This document shows positions 42,801-51,700 of a stretch of DNA of 64,000 bases, one piece after another. Position 1 is the stretch's first letter; each line of letters opens with the position of its first letter. The DNA lies in assembly GCA_041392665.1 (NCBI GenBank), contig JAWKLQ010000022.1, positions 94,434-158,433 on the forward strand, in the 5' to 3' direction. This DNA is from Flavilitoribacter sp020436695. GTDB taxonomy: Bacteria > Bacteroidota > Bacteroidia > Chitinophagales > Saprospiraceae. The notes below the pieces were generated by a model. The model worked only from the letters and a program-made list of their open reading frames with translations. It was not told the DNA's origin and did no database searches. The translations under genes and the position numbers were made by a program.

Positions 42801-43830
42801 GATACATTTGTTCCACTCTTCCGGCTGTATTGCAATAAACTCCAAACCAGGTACATGGATCACAATTTTTTCCTTCTTTTCCTTCCTTCCAACCTGAATT
42901 CTCGCTCCAGTGCTCTCCATCGGTAGCGTCGTACAATTCGAGCAAGGCAGACAGGTCGGGATGAACTGCCGGAGCAGGTATTGTTACTAACGAAGTCGCC
43001 ATACACTCATCACTGTCCGTTACCTGGACCTGGTAATTGCCGGCTGGTACATCAGTGATCAGAATGCCTGTTCCTTTCCGGTTCTGCTGGTTGCCGGACA
43101 GGGACCACTGATAGGGCGGATTCCCATCTTTGGTTTGTATCTTGATAATACCATCCGATAATGTGGAGCAACTCGGAGGATCGGCTGTAACAGCGAAAGA
43201 AAAATTACAGGTATTAATGTCGATCGTGAAGCTGCACTCAGCCGCGCATCCTTTGTCATCAGTAACGGTAAGCTGATAATTCCCTCTGCGCAATCCATCG
43301 ATCTTAACGTTTTTGGAAGCCTCCTTACTGGCTCCATTTCCCGCTCCGCTCCACGCCAATGTATAGGGTGCTGATCCGCCATCGATAACAATGAGCGCCT
43401 TCCCATCCGCAGCGCCAAGTTGTGAAACCGGTGCCGATTCTGTACAATTAAGTTCGATCTTAGCTCCCTGACCTACCAGAATGTTGCCGGATGCTGTGCA
43501 ACCGGTCTGATCTTCAACGGTTACGCTGTAAGAACCGGCCCGAAGATCGGGAATAGCTGTTCCGGTCCCCTTTCCGTTCCGGCTGCCGCTGGTCCATTGC
43601 CATTTATATGGTGGTGTTCCTTTGACCGGAGTAATGAATATTTGGCCATCCATCTCCCCTGCGCAGGAAACTGCCTTCGCTTCCAGGGATATCGTCAGAT
43701 CGCAAAGTGGAGGAGAATGAACCCAACCGGGTGATAAAAGTGATCCGGCCAGGGGGATGATCCACCATACCAGGGAGAAAAGGTGTTGGGAAAAAAAGAG
43801 GTTAGTGTGATGGTTAGTTCGTGTTTTCAT
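36823..43830 (-). CDS. giant cell-surface LRR/HYR protein with T9SS sorting domain
   Basis: The protein has 2335 residues. After a signal peptide come three SprB-like repeats (about 35-285, each ending PPYxWxxSG). Seven leucine-rich-repeat modules follow. Each opens with an HPDxxALxxLYxATNGxxW line and a Cys motif (CDPCTWFGVYC and variants), contains 3-9 LRRs of the LxxLxLxxNxLxGxIPxF plant-like type, and closes with CYPxxW...GNPGLxPGD...FCxxGPxAC. Four HYR domains (for example FTYCPNDTTVVIDPE) separate the last modules: two after module 5, one after 6 and one after 7. The C-terminal 80 residues (PLPFRNKVSILFYLP ... GIYFFTIRT) are a type A T9SS sorting domain, so export and surface attachment through T9SS are expected. 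Likely role: adhesion or recognition. Confidence 0.93.
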   Translation of the reverse strand: MKTRTNHHTNLFFSQHLFSLVWWIIPLAGSLLSPGWVHSPPLCDLTISLEAKAVSCAGEMDGQIFITPVKGTPPYKWQWTSGSRNGKGTGTAIPDLRAGSYSVTVEDQTGCTASGNILVGQGAKIELNCTESAPVSQLGAADGKALIVIDGGSAPYTLAWSGAGNGASKEASKNVKIDGLRRGNYQLTVTDDKGCAAECSFTIDINTCNFSFAVTADPPSCSTLSDGIIKIQTKDGNPPYQWSLSGNQQNRKGTGILITDVPAGNYQVQVTDSDECMATSLVTIPAPAVHPDLSALLELYDATDGEHWSENSGWKEGKEGKNCDPCTWFGVYCNTAGRVEQMYLSGLNLNGFLPDLELPELTDLELQVNNLQGQLPDFSLLAKVELINLSENHLSGTLPDFHHLQKLETLDLSDNEIGGKIPDFKKLETLEQLYLSSNKLTGQIPDFSRFPNLRSFNLGFNQLDGSIPNFTKLPELTSIHLRGNELQGNIPNFNHLPNLSTLDLSRNKLQGELPVFSLVKNLELLILSENQLTGSIPAWDHLQALSWLYLDNNQLSGCYPASWVSGPNSFCERDPVYDFSDNPGLIDGGSRESFQNFCAFGTAACKPCYHPDRDALIALYEVTNGKKWKTKWDTTSCDPCSWFGVGCDVELRVISLDLPSNQLSGPIPNLNLPELVHLNLRANKLNGPIPNFSLMPKLEELHLGNNELEGRIPTFNALPDLTHLILKNNSLSGCYPITWVNGVSTLLCDQLIEYDFTGNPGLQPGDRSQDFKEFCEEGLAACQCDHPDFEGLMSVYNALDGPNWTNQTNWGNTGDNCDPCTWYGVNCLNERVVSLDLMANNLSGVLPSVIDLPELVALELKDNDISGSLPNLNHLPKMVYLNVSKNRLSGSIPNFSHSPDLGYLYLYENQLSGEIPDFSHIPKLSYLYLYSNNLSGEIPNFSNTPSLSYLKLQDNQLSGAIPDFSDLTLLYYLDISNNQLTGYLPGFNNMLNLRYLLLANNHLKGCYPAAWFNYRLRLCERLVVHDFSGNPRLLPGDTDADFQLFCSQGPAVCPCEHPAYEELVRLYNATDGSNWKHTKWDLEDCDVCNWPGITCNNSGQLIGIDLSANNGLKGELPDLQLSNLEELRLGANELFGLIPNFSGLPNLNKLYLRGNNFSGRIPRFNDLPKLEELILANNDLSGCFPTVWSSGDDPICGRLTQYDFTGNPQLKPGDTKADFIAFCQMGPEACDCNHPAYEALIELYDATNGPKWTDNSGWKEGKAGDNCDPCTWKGVICNGSGIVLGLDLEGNNLQSNDIHNLLLSLDLKNLISLHLGNNKLAGNIPDIPGLPSLENLWLYQNQLTGNIPDFTHLTKLQILSLAENQLEGVIPNFHQLPKLKAISLAQNRLKGEIPSFGALPELEQLLLNRNNLSGYLPVLEKCPKLIELHLADNDLEGCYPIHWFDGLDPLCGRLTGYNFTGNQGLLPGDDDASFQLFCSQGPSVCGGDPCANDTQPPKFSCPHDITLILEAGISEMAVDWPLPSVSDNCLPVEVTSNYQPGDSFPLGTTTVIYTAIDGNDNIGECRFTIQLLPCSSMDEEAPEFTYCPNDTTVVIDPEVGSIAVNWDPPQAVDNCAVTGIESTHQPGDEFGPGQTTVEYTAIDEAGNAVSCSFMINVIFDNNGCDHPDYQALVELYHATNGPDWTIGWDITDCDPCNWYGVKCNENGRVNDIVIRLNNLTGYLPDVSFPYVWRFNISLNAIEGTIPNLSGLPNVTELHLNNNRFAGAIPEFDYCPNLVLLNLHNNELGPDIPILTHLTQLNHLFMGNNLLEGCYPEEWVGTFCEQLEYRNFAGNHGLLPGDQPWEFDLFCAEGPAACIPEECKNGSDSEVPVFSYCPNDTTLFLDPADNSVVVNWNAPEVSDNCGIESLTSTHEPGTSFPLGTTTVTYTAIDSSGNSSICSFDILMIQIDEACDHPDYPALIQLYTATNGAGWSNQWDTTVCNPCNWYGISCDVNGRVQEIQLNNNNLNGQLPDAAFPYLTIFDLSNNPIGGTIPNFTGLPLLAALHLNNGQLTGDVPNLDHCLELEQIYLQNNTLNSSLPPWPHLNRLHTLNLANNQLYGCYPTEWMNTLCAQLSNYDFRDNPGLLPGDEDTDFEHFCSEGPLACVLDSCDNDTIPPVFTYCPSDTIILVESGTEEIEVSWERPIAVDSCGNVVMEGTSSLGRKFPVGETTVTYYAYDNSANQSICTFTIEVREDGSNPTATDEHRDEDRPLLHSVFPLPFRNKVSILFYLPHSEDVEINILDLAGKTIHRDRRHFSAGEQNWVLGPEQIGEDGIYFFTIRTRGGNMRGKLIRQ

Positions 43831-44147
43831 GGTGTTTGCTTTGATCACTGGTTTTAAGGGACTTGTCAGGAAGATCCTTTACCAGACAAAGCTCCGGGCC
43901 TTTTCAAAGCGAAACATCAGCCGATCGGGTGAATTTTGGGATTAGTTTGATAGTCGGAGGAGACGGATAAGGTGGGCCCACCCTTAAATACATCTCTATT
44001 GTTAAAACTCAACACTCATTGCGATACTTTACTTGCCGGTGTAGGATATTAGTCCTTGCCAACAAATACTTGATCGAAAAAAATAAACTGTTCGAAACTC
44101 AACATTTACATTCGAGTGTATTTTTTGTAAATCAAAGATCAAGCTCA
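43831..44147. other. 317-bp divergent intergenic region
   Basis: It lies between the divergent giant surface-protein gene and a small exported-protein gene and must hold both promoters. I see no exact TAnnTTTG element and no gene; the open frame running in from 44019 only extends the downstream gene beyond its signal peptide. Confidence 0.4.
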
Positions 44148-44597
44148 ATGAAAAAATCGCTCTACTTTATTTGTTGTATTTTACTGATGACCGGCCTGCA
44201 AAGTTTTCAAAATCCTAATACTACCGTCGAAGATATCCTGCAAAAAGCCATTGAGTTAGAGCAGTTACATAAGATCCTGCAAAAAGACAGTGACGGACAT
44301 TTTCAGCCCCTGATGATTCTTACCAATGGTCAGTTGCCGGAGCATATCGATCTTCGCTTTGCCGGTAAGCCGGTTAAGATGATTTCCAGCGAGGAGGCAA
44401 AAAAGCTAAGTGAGGAGGACTCTTACATGAATGTTACCGAATTCAGGATCAAGAACAGCCGGGCCCGGTTCCAATTTGTGTATAATGCGATCAGTGTGCG
44501 CATTAACCTGAGAAATATCGATGGTGAATGGACGTATCGATCTATGTCAATGAAAGGCAAAGGCATTCTGTACAAGAATGTGGATTGGACGCTTTAG
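44148..44597 (+). CDS. small exported protein of unknown function
   Basis: The protein has 149 residues from the ATG at 44148, which gives a signal peptide (MKKSLYFICCILLMTGLQSF). The mature domain has a short N-terminal helix (TTVEDILQKAIELEQLHKIL) and a beta-rich C-terminal half (FRIKNSRARFQFVYNAISVR). No family is recognised. It ends 9 bp before the GrpB-GNAT gene and is probably co-transcribed. Confidence 0.7.
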   Translation: MKKSLYFICCILLMTGLQSFQNPNTTVEDILQKAIELEQLHKILQKDSDGHFQPLMILTNGQLPEHIDLRFAGKPVKMISSEEAKKLSEEDSYMNVTEFRIKNSRARFQFVYNAISVRINLRNIDGEWTYRSMSMKGKGILYKNVDWTL

Positions 44598-44606
44598 ATA
44601 GATCTT

Positions 44607-45671
44607 ATGCCCAAATCTAAAATAGTAGTCAGCGAATATCAGCCCGTATGGGCAAAACAGTTTATTGCATTCGAGGAAGTATTTCAGTGTTTCCTGGAGG
44701 ATACCATGCTGTCCATAGAGCATATAGGTAGCACATCCGTTCCCGGGCTGGCAGCCAAACCCATACTGGATATCGATATCGTGGTAGCCAATGAGGCGCA
44801 ACAGGAGGAAGTGATCGGTCGGCTGGAAAAATTGGGATACCGGCATGTTGGCGATCAGGGCGTTCCCGGACGGGAAGCCGTGAAACCGGTTTCCGATCAG
44901 GTCCCATTGGATGGTACCGGCCGGACCTGGCCACGCCACCATCTCTATATTTGTCAGCAGGGTGTTCCGAGTTTGCAAAACCATCTACATCTTCGGGATT
45001 ATCTTCGGGAGCATCCGGAGCAGGTAATTGCCTATGGCGAGTTGAAAAAGCATCTTGCCGCCCGGTTTCCTTACGATATTGATGCCTACATTCAAGGAAA
45101 AACCGAATTCATCCTGAATATTCTTACCGCGTCCGGCATGAAACCAGTGGAACTTGCAGTTGCCAGGGCGGTGAACAGCTCACAACTCGATCAGGTACAG
45201 ATCAGGTATTTGTCCGTCGAAGACCGGGACTTTTTTGAGGAAATGTTTTATACCTCCCTTTTTGTACCACCGAACGAACCCCCGTTTTCCAAGTCCATCA
45301 TATTTAAACCCGGGCTGCTTAAATACCATCAGGATTGGGGAAGACCCTCTGATCTGGGACTGTTGTTGTATGCGCCGGAGGAGTTGATCGGTGCTGCCTG
45401 GAGCCGGTTCTTCCGCCGGGAGGAAAAAGGATATGGGTTTATCGATGAAGACATTCCCGAGATCGGTATTGCTTTACGGCCAAAGTATCGCGGCAATGGT
45501 TTGGGAACTACTTTGTTGAAAAAATTACTGGAGGAGCTGCGTTTGCGGGGAGTGAGAGCGGTCTCGCTGAGTGTGGACGAGCGAAATCCGGCACTGCGGT
45601 TGTATGAGCGAGTGGGTTTCAAATTAGACCATCAGGAAGAACATGCCATGGTGATGATCAATTACTTATGA
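44607..45671 (+). CDS. GrpB/UPF0157 nucleotidyltransferase fused to GNAT acetyltransferase
   Basis: The 354-residue protein has two domains. Residues 1-175 are a GrpB (UPF0157) nucleotidyltransferase-fold protein (IEHIGSTSVPGLAAKPILDI with the catalytic-type D-x-D, then HHLYICQQGVPSLQNHL). Residues about 195-354 are a GNAT N-acetyltransferase with acetyl-CoA motif A (IALRPKYRGNGLGTTLLKKL) and the NPALRLYERVGF motif B. GrpB proteins are poorly understood; fusions to GNAT or CoaE-like domains are known in the family. The substrate is unknown. Confidence 0.85.
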   Translation: MPKSKIVVSEYQPVWAKQFIAFEEVFQCFLEDTMLSIEHIGSTSVPGLAAKPILDIDIVVANEAQQEEVIGRLEKLGYRHVGDQGVPGREAVKPVSDQVPLDGTGRTWPRHHLYICQQGVPSLQNHLHLRDYLREHPEQVIAYGELKKHLAARFPYDIDAYIQGKTEFILNILTASGMKPVELAVARAVNSSQLDQVQIRYLSVEDRDFFEEMFYTSLFVPPNEPPFSKSIIFKPGLLKYHQDWGRPSDLGLLLYAPEELIGAAWSRFFRREEKGYGFIDEDIPEIGIALRPKYRGNGLGTTLLKKLLEELRLRGVRAVSLSVDERNPALRLYERVGFKLDHQEEHAMVMINYL

Positions 45672-45708
45672 CCTGTTAATCTAACTGGCAACTCTCCTTA
45701 TTTTCCGA

Positions 45709-45716
45709 TAACTTTG
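45709..45716 (+). promoter_or_regulatory. -7 promoter element upstream of the 45759 gene
   Basis: TAACTTTG is an exact match to the TAnnTTTG consensus, 42 nt before the ATG at 45759. Confidence 0.5.
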
Positions 45717-45758
45717 AAGAGATAGCATTCATTATTACAAAACTTAACCCCGAACATT

Positions 45759-46166
45759 ATGGGACTCTTCAAAAACGATTGCGCTATAGGCGTATGTGAA
45801 CCGCAACGTACCCAGGGGCTGCTGACTGATGTAGCTCAGGGCGATCACACCTTAATCAAACTTACCGGTCCCGGCACTTTTGTCAGTGCGTCCATCACCA
45901 AACAGGGTGGTGGAGCCGGACTCACTTTTGTTAAAATGGACATCGATGGCCGGAACGTAGTCAATTTGTCTTATGAGGCTGCCGCTAATGTGGGTTATAA
46001 CCAGCCTAATAATTATGGATTGGTCCTCCTTGATCATGATCCGATCCGGAATCTGACGATCGGCTTTCCCGTACTACTGACTTATAAAAGAAGCTTAACG
46101 ATCTCAGTGACAGTGCAGGAGAGTGGAGTAGCTCAGATCCTCGCCAATGTTATTCACGGAAAATAG
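45759..46166 (+). CDS. conserved-looking hypothetical protein
   Basis: The 135-residue protein has no signal peptide. It is beta-rich (HTLIKLTGPGTFVSASITKQ, GLTFVKMDIDGRNVVNLSYE, LTISVTVQESGVAQILANVI), suggesting a jelly-roll or virion/tail-like beta-sandwich. I do not recognise a family. It has its own promoter-like element and terminator. Confidence 0.6.
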   Translation: MGLFKNDCAIGVCEPQRTQGLLTDVAQGDHTLIKLTGPGTFVSASITKQGGGAGLTFVKMDIDGRNVVNLSYEAAANVGYNQPNNYGLVLLDHDPIRNLTIGFPVLLTYKRSLTISVTVQESGVAQILANVIHGK

Positions 46167-46215
46167 GACCATATAAGGGACAGCCTTATCCGGTTTGAAC
46201 TGAATTCGCATTAAA

Positions 46216-46278
46216 AGCCGTAAGCCGGCCCTCTCATCGATCTATTTCGTTGAAAGAGCTTGACTTACGGCTCTTTTT
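46216..46278 (+). terminator. intrinsic terminator
   Basis: AGCCGTAAG (46216-46224) pairs with CTTACGGCT (46264-46272), followed by a CTTTTT run. The 39-nt interior holds a second small pairing (CCTCTC / GAAAGAG). It serves the 45759-46166 gene; AAAA on the left side gives weak bidirectionality. Confidence 0.7.
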
Positions 46279-46328
46279 ATGCTTGCTTCAGCAATTCCCT
46301 CTATGTTTTCAGGTATTGCTGTGTTTGC

Positions 46329-47456
46329 TTACTGTATCGTAAAATCCGGTAATCGCACGATCTCCCCACCTTTTTTCGCTGACTCATGCGCCAGAATACC
46401 CACACAGGTAATATTGGCTGATTGTACCGCATTGGGATACGGATCTTCGCCTTTTACCAGTGCATCCAGAAAAGCATGTACTAAGTGTGGATGCGAACCA
46501 CCATGACCCGCGCCCTGGGTAAAGGACAGGTGCTGGTGATCATCTGCGTCGTATACACCTCCGGTAGTAAAAGGCTGGATAGGTTCAGGCAATAAATGCG
46601 CATAATCTGGGCATTCTACCGATTCAGGGATTTCCGGTTCCGGTCGCTTGGCCGTGTGGAGTACCAGGGGATTCCCTTCGATGAGCGGCCATTCCACTGC
46701 TTTTTTCGATCCATATACCTCAAAACTTTCCCGGTATTGACGGGCCACATCAAACAGCGAGCGGTAAATATGGGCACTCAGATCGGAATCTTTGAATTTG
46801 ATGTGTGTTGTTTCCACCGCATAAGGTGAATTGTAGTGATGGTGCAACTCTTCCCGTATGGTTCCGGAACCAAAGCAGGAAACATACTCAGCCTGAGCAC
46901 GGGTAAGTCCGAGAACAGGGCCCACACAGTGCGTGGCATAGTACATTGGGGGCAATCCCGGCCAGTAATCCGGCCAACCGTCCATATCCTGCTGGTGGCT
47001 GGCTTTGAGGAACTGTATCTTGCCCAGTTCGCCGGATTCATACAATTCTTTCATGAACAGAAACTCACGGGCATATACCACGGTCTCCATCATCATGTAA
47101 GTCAGTCCGGTTTCCTGAGTAAGTTTGACGATCTCTTCGCATTCCTCGACGGTAGTCGCCATAGGCACCGTGCAGGCCACATGCTTACCGGCTTTCAGGG
47201 CCTTGATCGACTGCTCTCCGTGATTGGGGATGGGGGTATTGATATGTACGGCATCAATATTCGGGTCTTTTAGCAATTCATCATAGTCGGTAAACCGCTT
47301 GTCGATTCCGTATTGGTTACCCACTTCATCGAGCGCCGATTGGGTACGCTGGCAGATGGCATACATATTGGCATTGGGGTGTCGCTGATAGATAGGGATG
47401 AATTCGGCACCGAATCCCAGGCCGATGATGGCAATATTGAATTTCTTATCGCTCAT
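46329..47456 (-). CDS. Gfo/Idh/MocA family oxidoreductase
   Basis: The 375-residue NAD(P)-dependent sugar or inositol-type dehydrogenase has the Rossmann motif IIGLGFGAEFIPIYQ (about 8-22) and AVHINTPIPNHGEQSIKALK (about 70-89). The usual EKP lysine motif reads AGKHVACTVPMATT here, with Thr-Val-Pro in place of Glu-Lys-Pro, so the canonical catalytic Lys is missing. The C-terminal domain has the conserved GGSHPHLVHAFLDAL. It is part of a minus-strand sugar cluster with the epimerase and the large mosaic protein. Confidence 0.88.
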   Translation of the reverse strand: MSDKKFNIAIIGLGFGAEFIPIYQRHPNANMYAICQRTQSALDEVGNQYGIDKRFTDYDELLKDPNIDAVHINTPIPNHGEQSIKALKAGKHVACTVPMATTVEECEEIVKLTQETGLTYMMMETVVYAREFLFMKELYESGELGKIQFLKASHQQDMDGWPDYWPGLPPMYYATHCVGPVLGLTRAQAEYVSCFGSGTIREELHHHYNSPYAVETTHIKFKDSDLSAHIYRSLFDVARQYRESFEVYGSKKAVEWPLIEGNPLVLHTAKRPEPEIPESVECPDYAHLLPEPIQPFTTGGVYDADDHQHLSFTQGAGHGGSHPHLVHAFLDALVKGEDPYPNAVQSANITCVGILAHESAKKGGEIVRLPDFTIQ

Positions 47457-47493
47457 GTTAGTATAGGATTTTATAAATGATTTTCGAACGTTG

Positions 47494-47664
47494 ATCCATG
47501 GGGTTGAGTAAAAAGTCCAACCAGTGATTTTGATAAAAAATAATGTTTGGTTTGCCTTAGCTCAGCCCCTCTGACTCTCCTTAGGGAGAACCGCCCACGC
47601 TTTCAACCCAAACATTATTTTTCTGTCATCTTTAGGGAAAGACTTTCTACACAACCCCATGGAT
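47494..47664. repeat. long imperfect inverted-repeat element (MITE-like)
   Basis: The 171-bp element has terminal arms ATCCATGGGGTTG (47494-47506) and CAACCCCATGGAT (47652-47664), which are perfect complements. Inner arms AAAAATAATGTTTGG (47536-47550) and CCAAACATTATTTTT (47608-47622) are also perfect. The centre has CTCTCCTTAGGGAGA. Between the arms the match is partial. The whole could fold into one long stem. It fills most of the gap between two minus-strand genes and encodes nothing. Confidence 0.8.
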
Positions 47665-47677
47665 TGTATACTTATAC

Positions 47678-48535
47678 TTACTTAAACAGTCCTTTCAAAA
47701 ACTGTAGTCCGTCTTCCGCAAAAGCATCCTGGCTTTCGGCCATGCTCTTCCAGAAACAGACCGCACCCGCCAGTTCCTTGATCTCCGGAGTAAAGCTTTC
47801 AATGGAGATGGCACCCTGATAATTGATCTTTTCCAGCCCCCGTCTGAAAGACTCCCAGGGCGTGAGGCCGGTTCCGGGCGTGCCACGGTAATTTTCGGAT
47901 ACCTGTACATGGATCAGCGCATCCCTGGCCGTTAGGATAGCCTGTTCCAGATCGCGCTCCTCGATGGTCATATGGAAACTATCGATCATGACCCGGGCGG
48001 CAGCATGATCGATGTCCTTTACCATACGCACTACATCCTCGACGGTATTCACCAGATCGGATTCAAATCGGTTGAGCGGCTCCAAGGCAATGGAGAGTTC
48101 ATGTTCGTCTGCCATTTTACACACCTTGTGCAAGTTGGCGACGGCAAGTTCCCATTCCCTTTTGCGTTGTTCCGGCGGCACCATTCTGGCCTTTCCCACT
48201 GCGGAATACATCGGTCCGGCCAGGAAGTGGGCCTCAAAAGCATTACACAATTCAAAACACTGGCGCAGATAATTGAAGCATTCCTGGTGTACGGCCGGAT
48301 CTTCATGGGTGAGATCACGACTGGGACCAAATGCTCCGCAGACGATACCTTTTAAGCCTTCGTTGTCAAGTGCTTTTTTCACAACAGCGGCGTCGATCAT
48401 TTCCGGATATTCCACCGGGATCTCCACTGCCTCGTAGCCCATGGACCGGATCTTGGGGAATAATTTTATGGTCTCGCTGGTAAATGGAGAAGTCCACAGC
48501 CAGGTGCTTACGCTGAAAATTATAGAATCACTCAT
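47678..48535 (-). CDS. sugar phosphate isomerase/epimerase, D-tagatose 3-epimerase-like
   Basis: The 285-residue xylose-isomerase-like TIM barrel shows all four metal and catalytic positions of the tagatose/psicose 3-epimerase group: Glu in ALEPLNRFES, Asp in VMIDSFHMTIEE, His in ALIHVQVSENYRGTPGTG and Glu in ISIESFTPE. It therefore probably epimerises a ketose at C3 with a divalent metal. The ATG at 48535 is preferred over one six codons upstream. It is clustered with the oxidoreductase downstream and the ThuA/cupredoxin protein upstream. Confidence 0.88.
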   Translation of the reverse strand: MSDSIIFSVSTWLWTSPFTSETIKLFPKIRSMGYEAVEIPVEYPEMIDAAVVKKALDNEGLKGIVCGAFGPSRDLTHEDPAVHQECFNYLRQCFELCNAFEAHFLAGPMYSAVGKARMVPPEQRKREWELAVANLHKVCKMADEHELSIALEPLNRFESDLVNTVEDVVRMVKDIDHAAARVMIDSFHMTIEERDLEQAILTARDALIHVQVSENYRGTPGTGLTPWESFRRGLEKINYQGAISIESFTPEIKELAGAVCFWKSMAESQDAFAEDGLQFLKGLFK

Positions 48536-48795
48536 GTATTTTTCGATTAGCAATCTTCACTATCAAATAAATTAGATACAACTGCTCTTGTTCCATTGCT
48601 TTATCGTTTCATTGACTAGAGAGCCATAGAACAATGGAACAATGTCGCATCGAATCTCCCTTTGGAAATCCGCACCTTCATTTTTATATTACAGAACTTT
48701 GTTGACAATTACATATGGTCAATGCTCCGGCCTGTCCTATCCTGAATGTGATGTATTTTTCAGAACAGGCTCCGGAGTATATTGATGTGCACCGT

Positions 48796-51700
48796 TTAGC
48801 CGGCACCGCCCACTACTTTCATTATCCCGTTCATGATCCGCCAGTGTCCGGGGAAAGTACAGACAAAAGGGTATTCTCCCGGTTCGTCCGGAACTTTGAA
48901 AGTCAATGTGACGGTCTCATTGGGATTGACCAACCGGGTATTGTACAATACCTGCGGAATGTTAGGTATATAGTCTTGCCCCGAACCTTTAGGATCAGCA
49001 GCCAGCTTGTCAGCCGCAGCACCGATTGTTTCCAATGCACCCTGCTGACCAATGATCAGATTGTGCTGCATGAAATCTTCATTTTTGAAAACAATGGCGA
49101 CGGTTTGTCCGGCGATAACTGTGAACTCCTTCAGGTCGTATTTCATTTCATTCTTGATCACTCCCAGATTGATGGTCTGATCTGCCGTTACGGTGGCTTC
49201 CTCAACTGCATCCGGATCAAACTCCTGCCAATAGGCCTTTACAAATACATCCGCCAATGCCTCATCCTGGAAGATGTCTTTGCCGGCTGAGCGGGTAATA
49301 CGAGTGGCTTTATACTTCCAGTCTTTAGGCAGGCTTTTCTTTTCACTGCCACTTTGATAATAAAAATCACCTTTTTCGTCGTAGAAACCGCCACGGCCGC
49401 GTTCGTCCTGCATGCGAATGGCAATCACATTCTTACCGCTTTGTAGTATATTGGCCGGCACGCGGTAAACGCGGGGAGTTTCCCAGTCTTCCAGGGTCTC
49501 ACCCACTTTTTTACCGTTTACCCAGGTTTCGTCCGTATCGTCGATAGGCCCCAGGTGCAATTCGATGCCCCGACCGGCTTCGGCCTGCGTAAGCTCAATC
49601 GTGGTGCGGAACCACACTTCTCCGTCTATTTCCAGGCCGGCTCGCTCAATGGATTGCGGTAGCTTCATGCTGCGCCAGCCGGAATCATCGTAATCCGGTG
49701 TTTCAAACGGCTGGGAAGAGGTCAGGCTTTCTTCAAAGTCAGGATGTTCTTTCAGATAAGCGGCAATGAAGCCGGACTGGTGTTTGCCGGCTGCGATATA
49801 CAGGGCTTTAGCCAGATAGGGATCATCGGCAATCACTGCCTTTTTACTGAGTTGGTACAGAGATGTGCCAAGTGAGGCGGATGCATCCTGATTGGCCAGG
49901 GCCAGAAGCGTAGCCAGGTGAACTTCCGGAGCTTGTTCCCGACTGAATGCAACATCCAGCATATCTGTGGTAAGCAAACCGTTTTTGTTCAGGATCTGAA
50001 TGGCTGCTTTTCTGACTGCGGTAGCTGGGTGGTGCAGCGCCTCCTCAACTACCGGCTGTACATTATCACGGGTGATGATCTCCAGCCCGTCAAGTGTCCA
50101 GAGGGCATGCAGTGCCGGGTAAGGGGTACTGGCTTTTACCAGGCTCAACAGTTCGGGTACGATATCTTCTTTGCCTCTTTTTACTAACAAACGCTGCGCA
50201 GTCATTCGCCAGAAACGATTGTCATCACTGAGCGCGTCAACCAACTCATCGCCATTGTTTTTATCCAGACTTTTGATCTTACCATCCGGATTGGCTTTGT
50301 AGACTACCCGCCAGATCCGTCCATGAGCTTTGTCCCTTAGAGGGTTGACGTGAGCGTTACCCGCTCCATTTTCGCCCGCAAATCCGCCTCGCTCCACAGT
50401 TGGGGTGGGATTGTGCTGGACGATGAAGTTGTACCAGTCAGCTATCCAGACCTGACCATCCGGTCCGACCTTGGCTTCTACGGGTGACACCCATTCATCG
50501 GCACCGGCAAACAGATTCCATCCGTCTTCTTCGACGAAACCAGCACCATCTTTTTCGATAATGGCCGCGTGCACGAGTCCGCCGGTGGGCTCACACACAA
50601 AGGCAATATGGTCCTGATACTTTGCCGGATAGTTTCGGGCGGTATAAAAATGATGCCCGGCGGCAGCGGTAAACCCACCAAATACATCCACCTGCCGGTA
50701 ATTCGGCGTGATCGGATGCATGGCGTAATGGCCATCTATCTTATTACTTCCACCCAACGGTATACCCTGAACATTTTCAAAATAGGCATTGGGAACACTC
50801 ATATAAACGCTATGGGTGTTATTGGCAGTGGAGGCAAAAACATCATTATCTTCGGTAAAACCCAGCCCCCAGGTATTATTACTGGTGCTGGTCATAAATT
50901 CAAAATCATCGAAATTCCGGGAAAATCGATAAATGCCCTGGCGGAAACGGAAATCCTCACCACCGATATTGCCTTCAAAACCCGAATAACCGACAACACC
51001 CCAGATCTTATTATCCAGCCCGTATTGCAGATTGGAAGGCCCGGCGTGGGTGTCGAAAGTACCCCAGCCTTCCATAACGATCTCGCGCACATCGGCCTTA
51101 TCATCACCATCTTCATCCTTTAGGAAAATGAAGTAGGGAGCCTGCGAGATCAATACGCCGCCATTGACAAAAGCCATGCTGGTGGGGATATTTAATTGAT
51201 CGGCGAAGATGGTAAATTTGTCGGCCTTACCATCACCGTCGGTATCTTCACAGATCTTGATCCGGTCGTCTCCCACCGTACGCGTTTCTCTGACGGTATT
51301 GGGGTAATCGACCGTTTCTACTACCCACAGGCGGCCCTTTTCGTCCCAGTCCATGGCAATGGGGTTGATGATATCCGGTTCGGAAGCGAATAATTCCAGT
51401 TGGAACCCGGGAGGCACCTGCATGAGTTTATAGGATTCTTCCGGTGAAAGCGGCAATTGAAAGCGCGGAGCGGGATCTCTCTTTTCGTAATTGGGTATGG
51501 GGCCCACATTATCCTGATATTCCAGTTGGGGCATTTCCTGCCGGTAAGTTTCCCAAAGACCGCGAACCCGGTCACCCACCGCCCAGAGAATGCCTTTTTT
51601 TACCAGTTCCTGAAAGCCCGGGTTGTTCCAGGTGCGTTCATCGTGACCGTAAGCCGTGTAAAACACCCGGCCATTGCCATAATTTCGTACCCAGGTCCAG

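Noticed and set aside
36823..43830. Many short plus-strand frames over the LRR gene
   Set aside because: They arise from the periodic repeat sequence and share its period; none has independent support.
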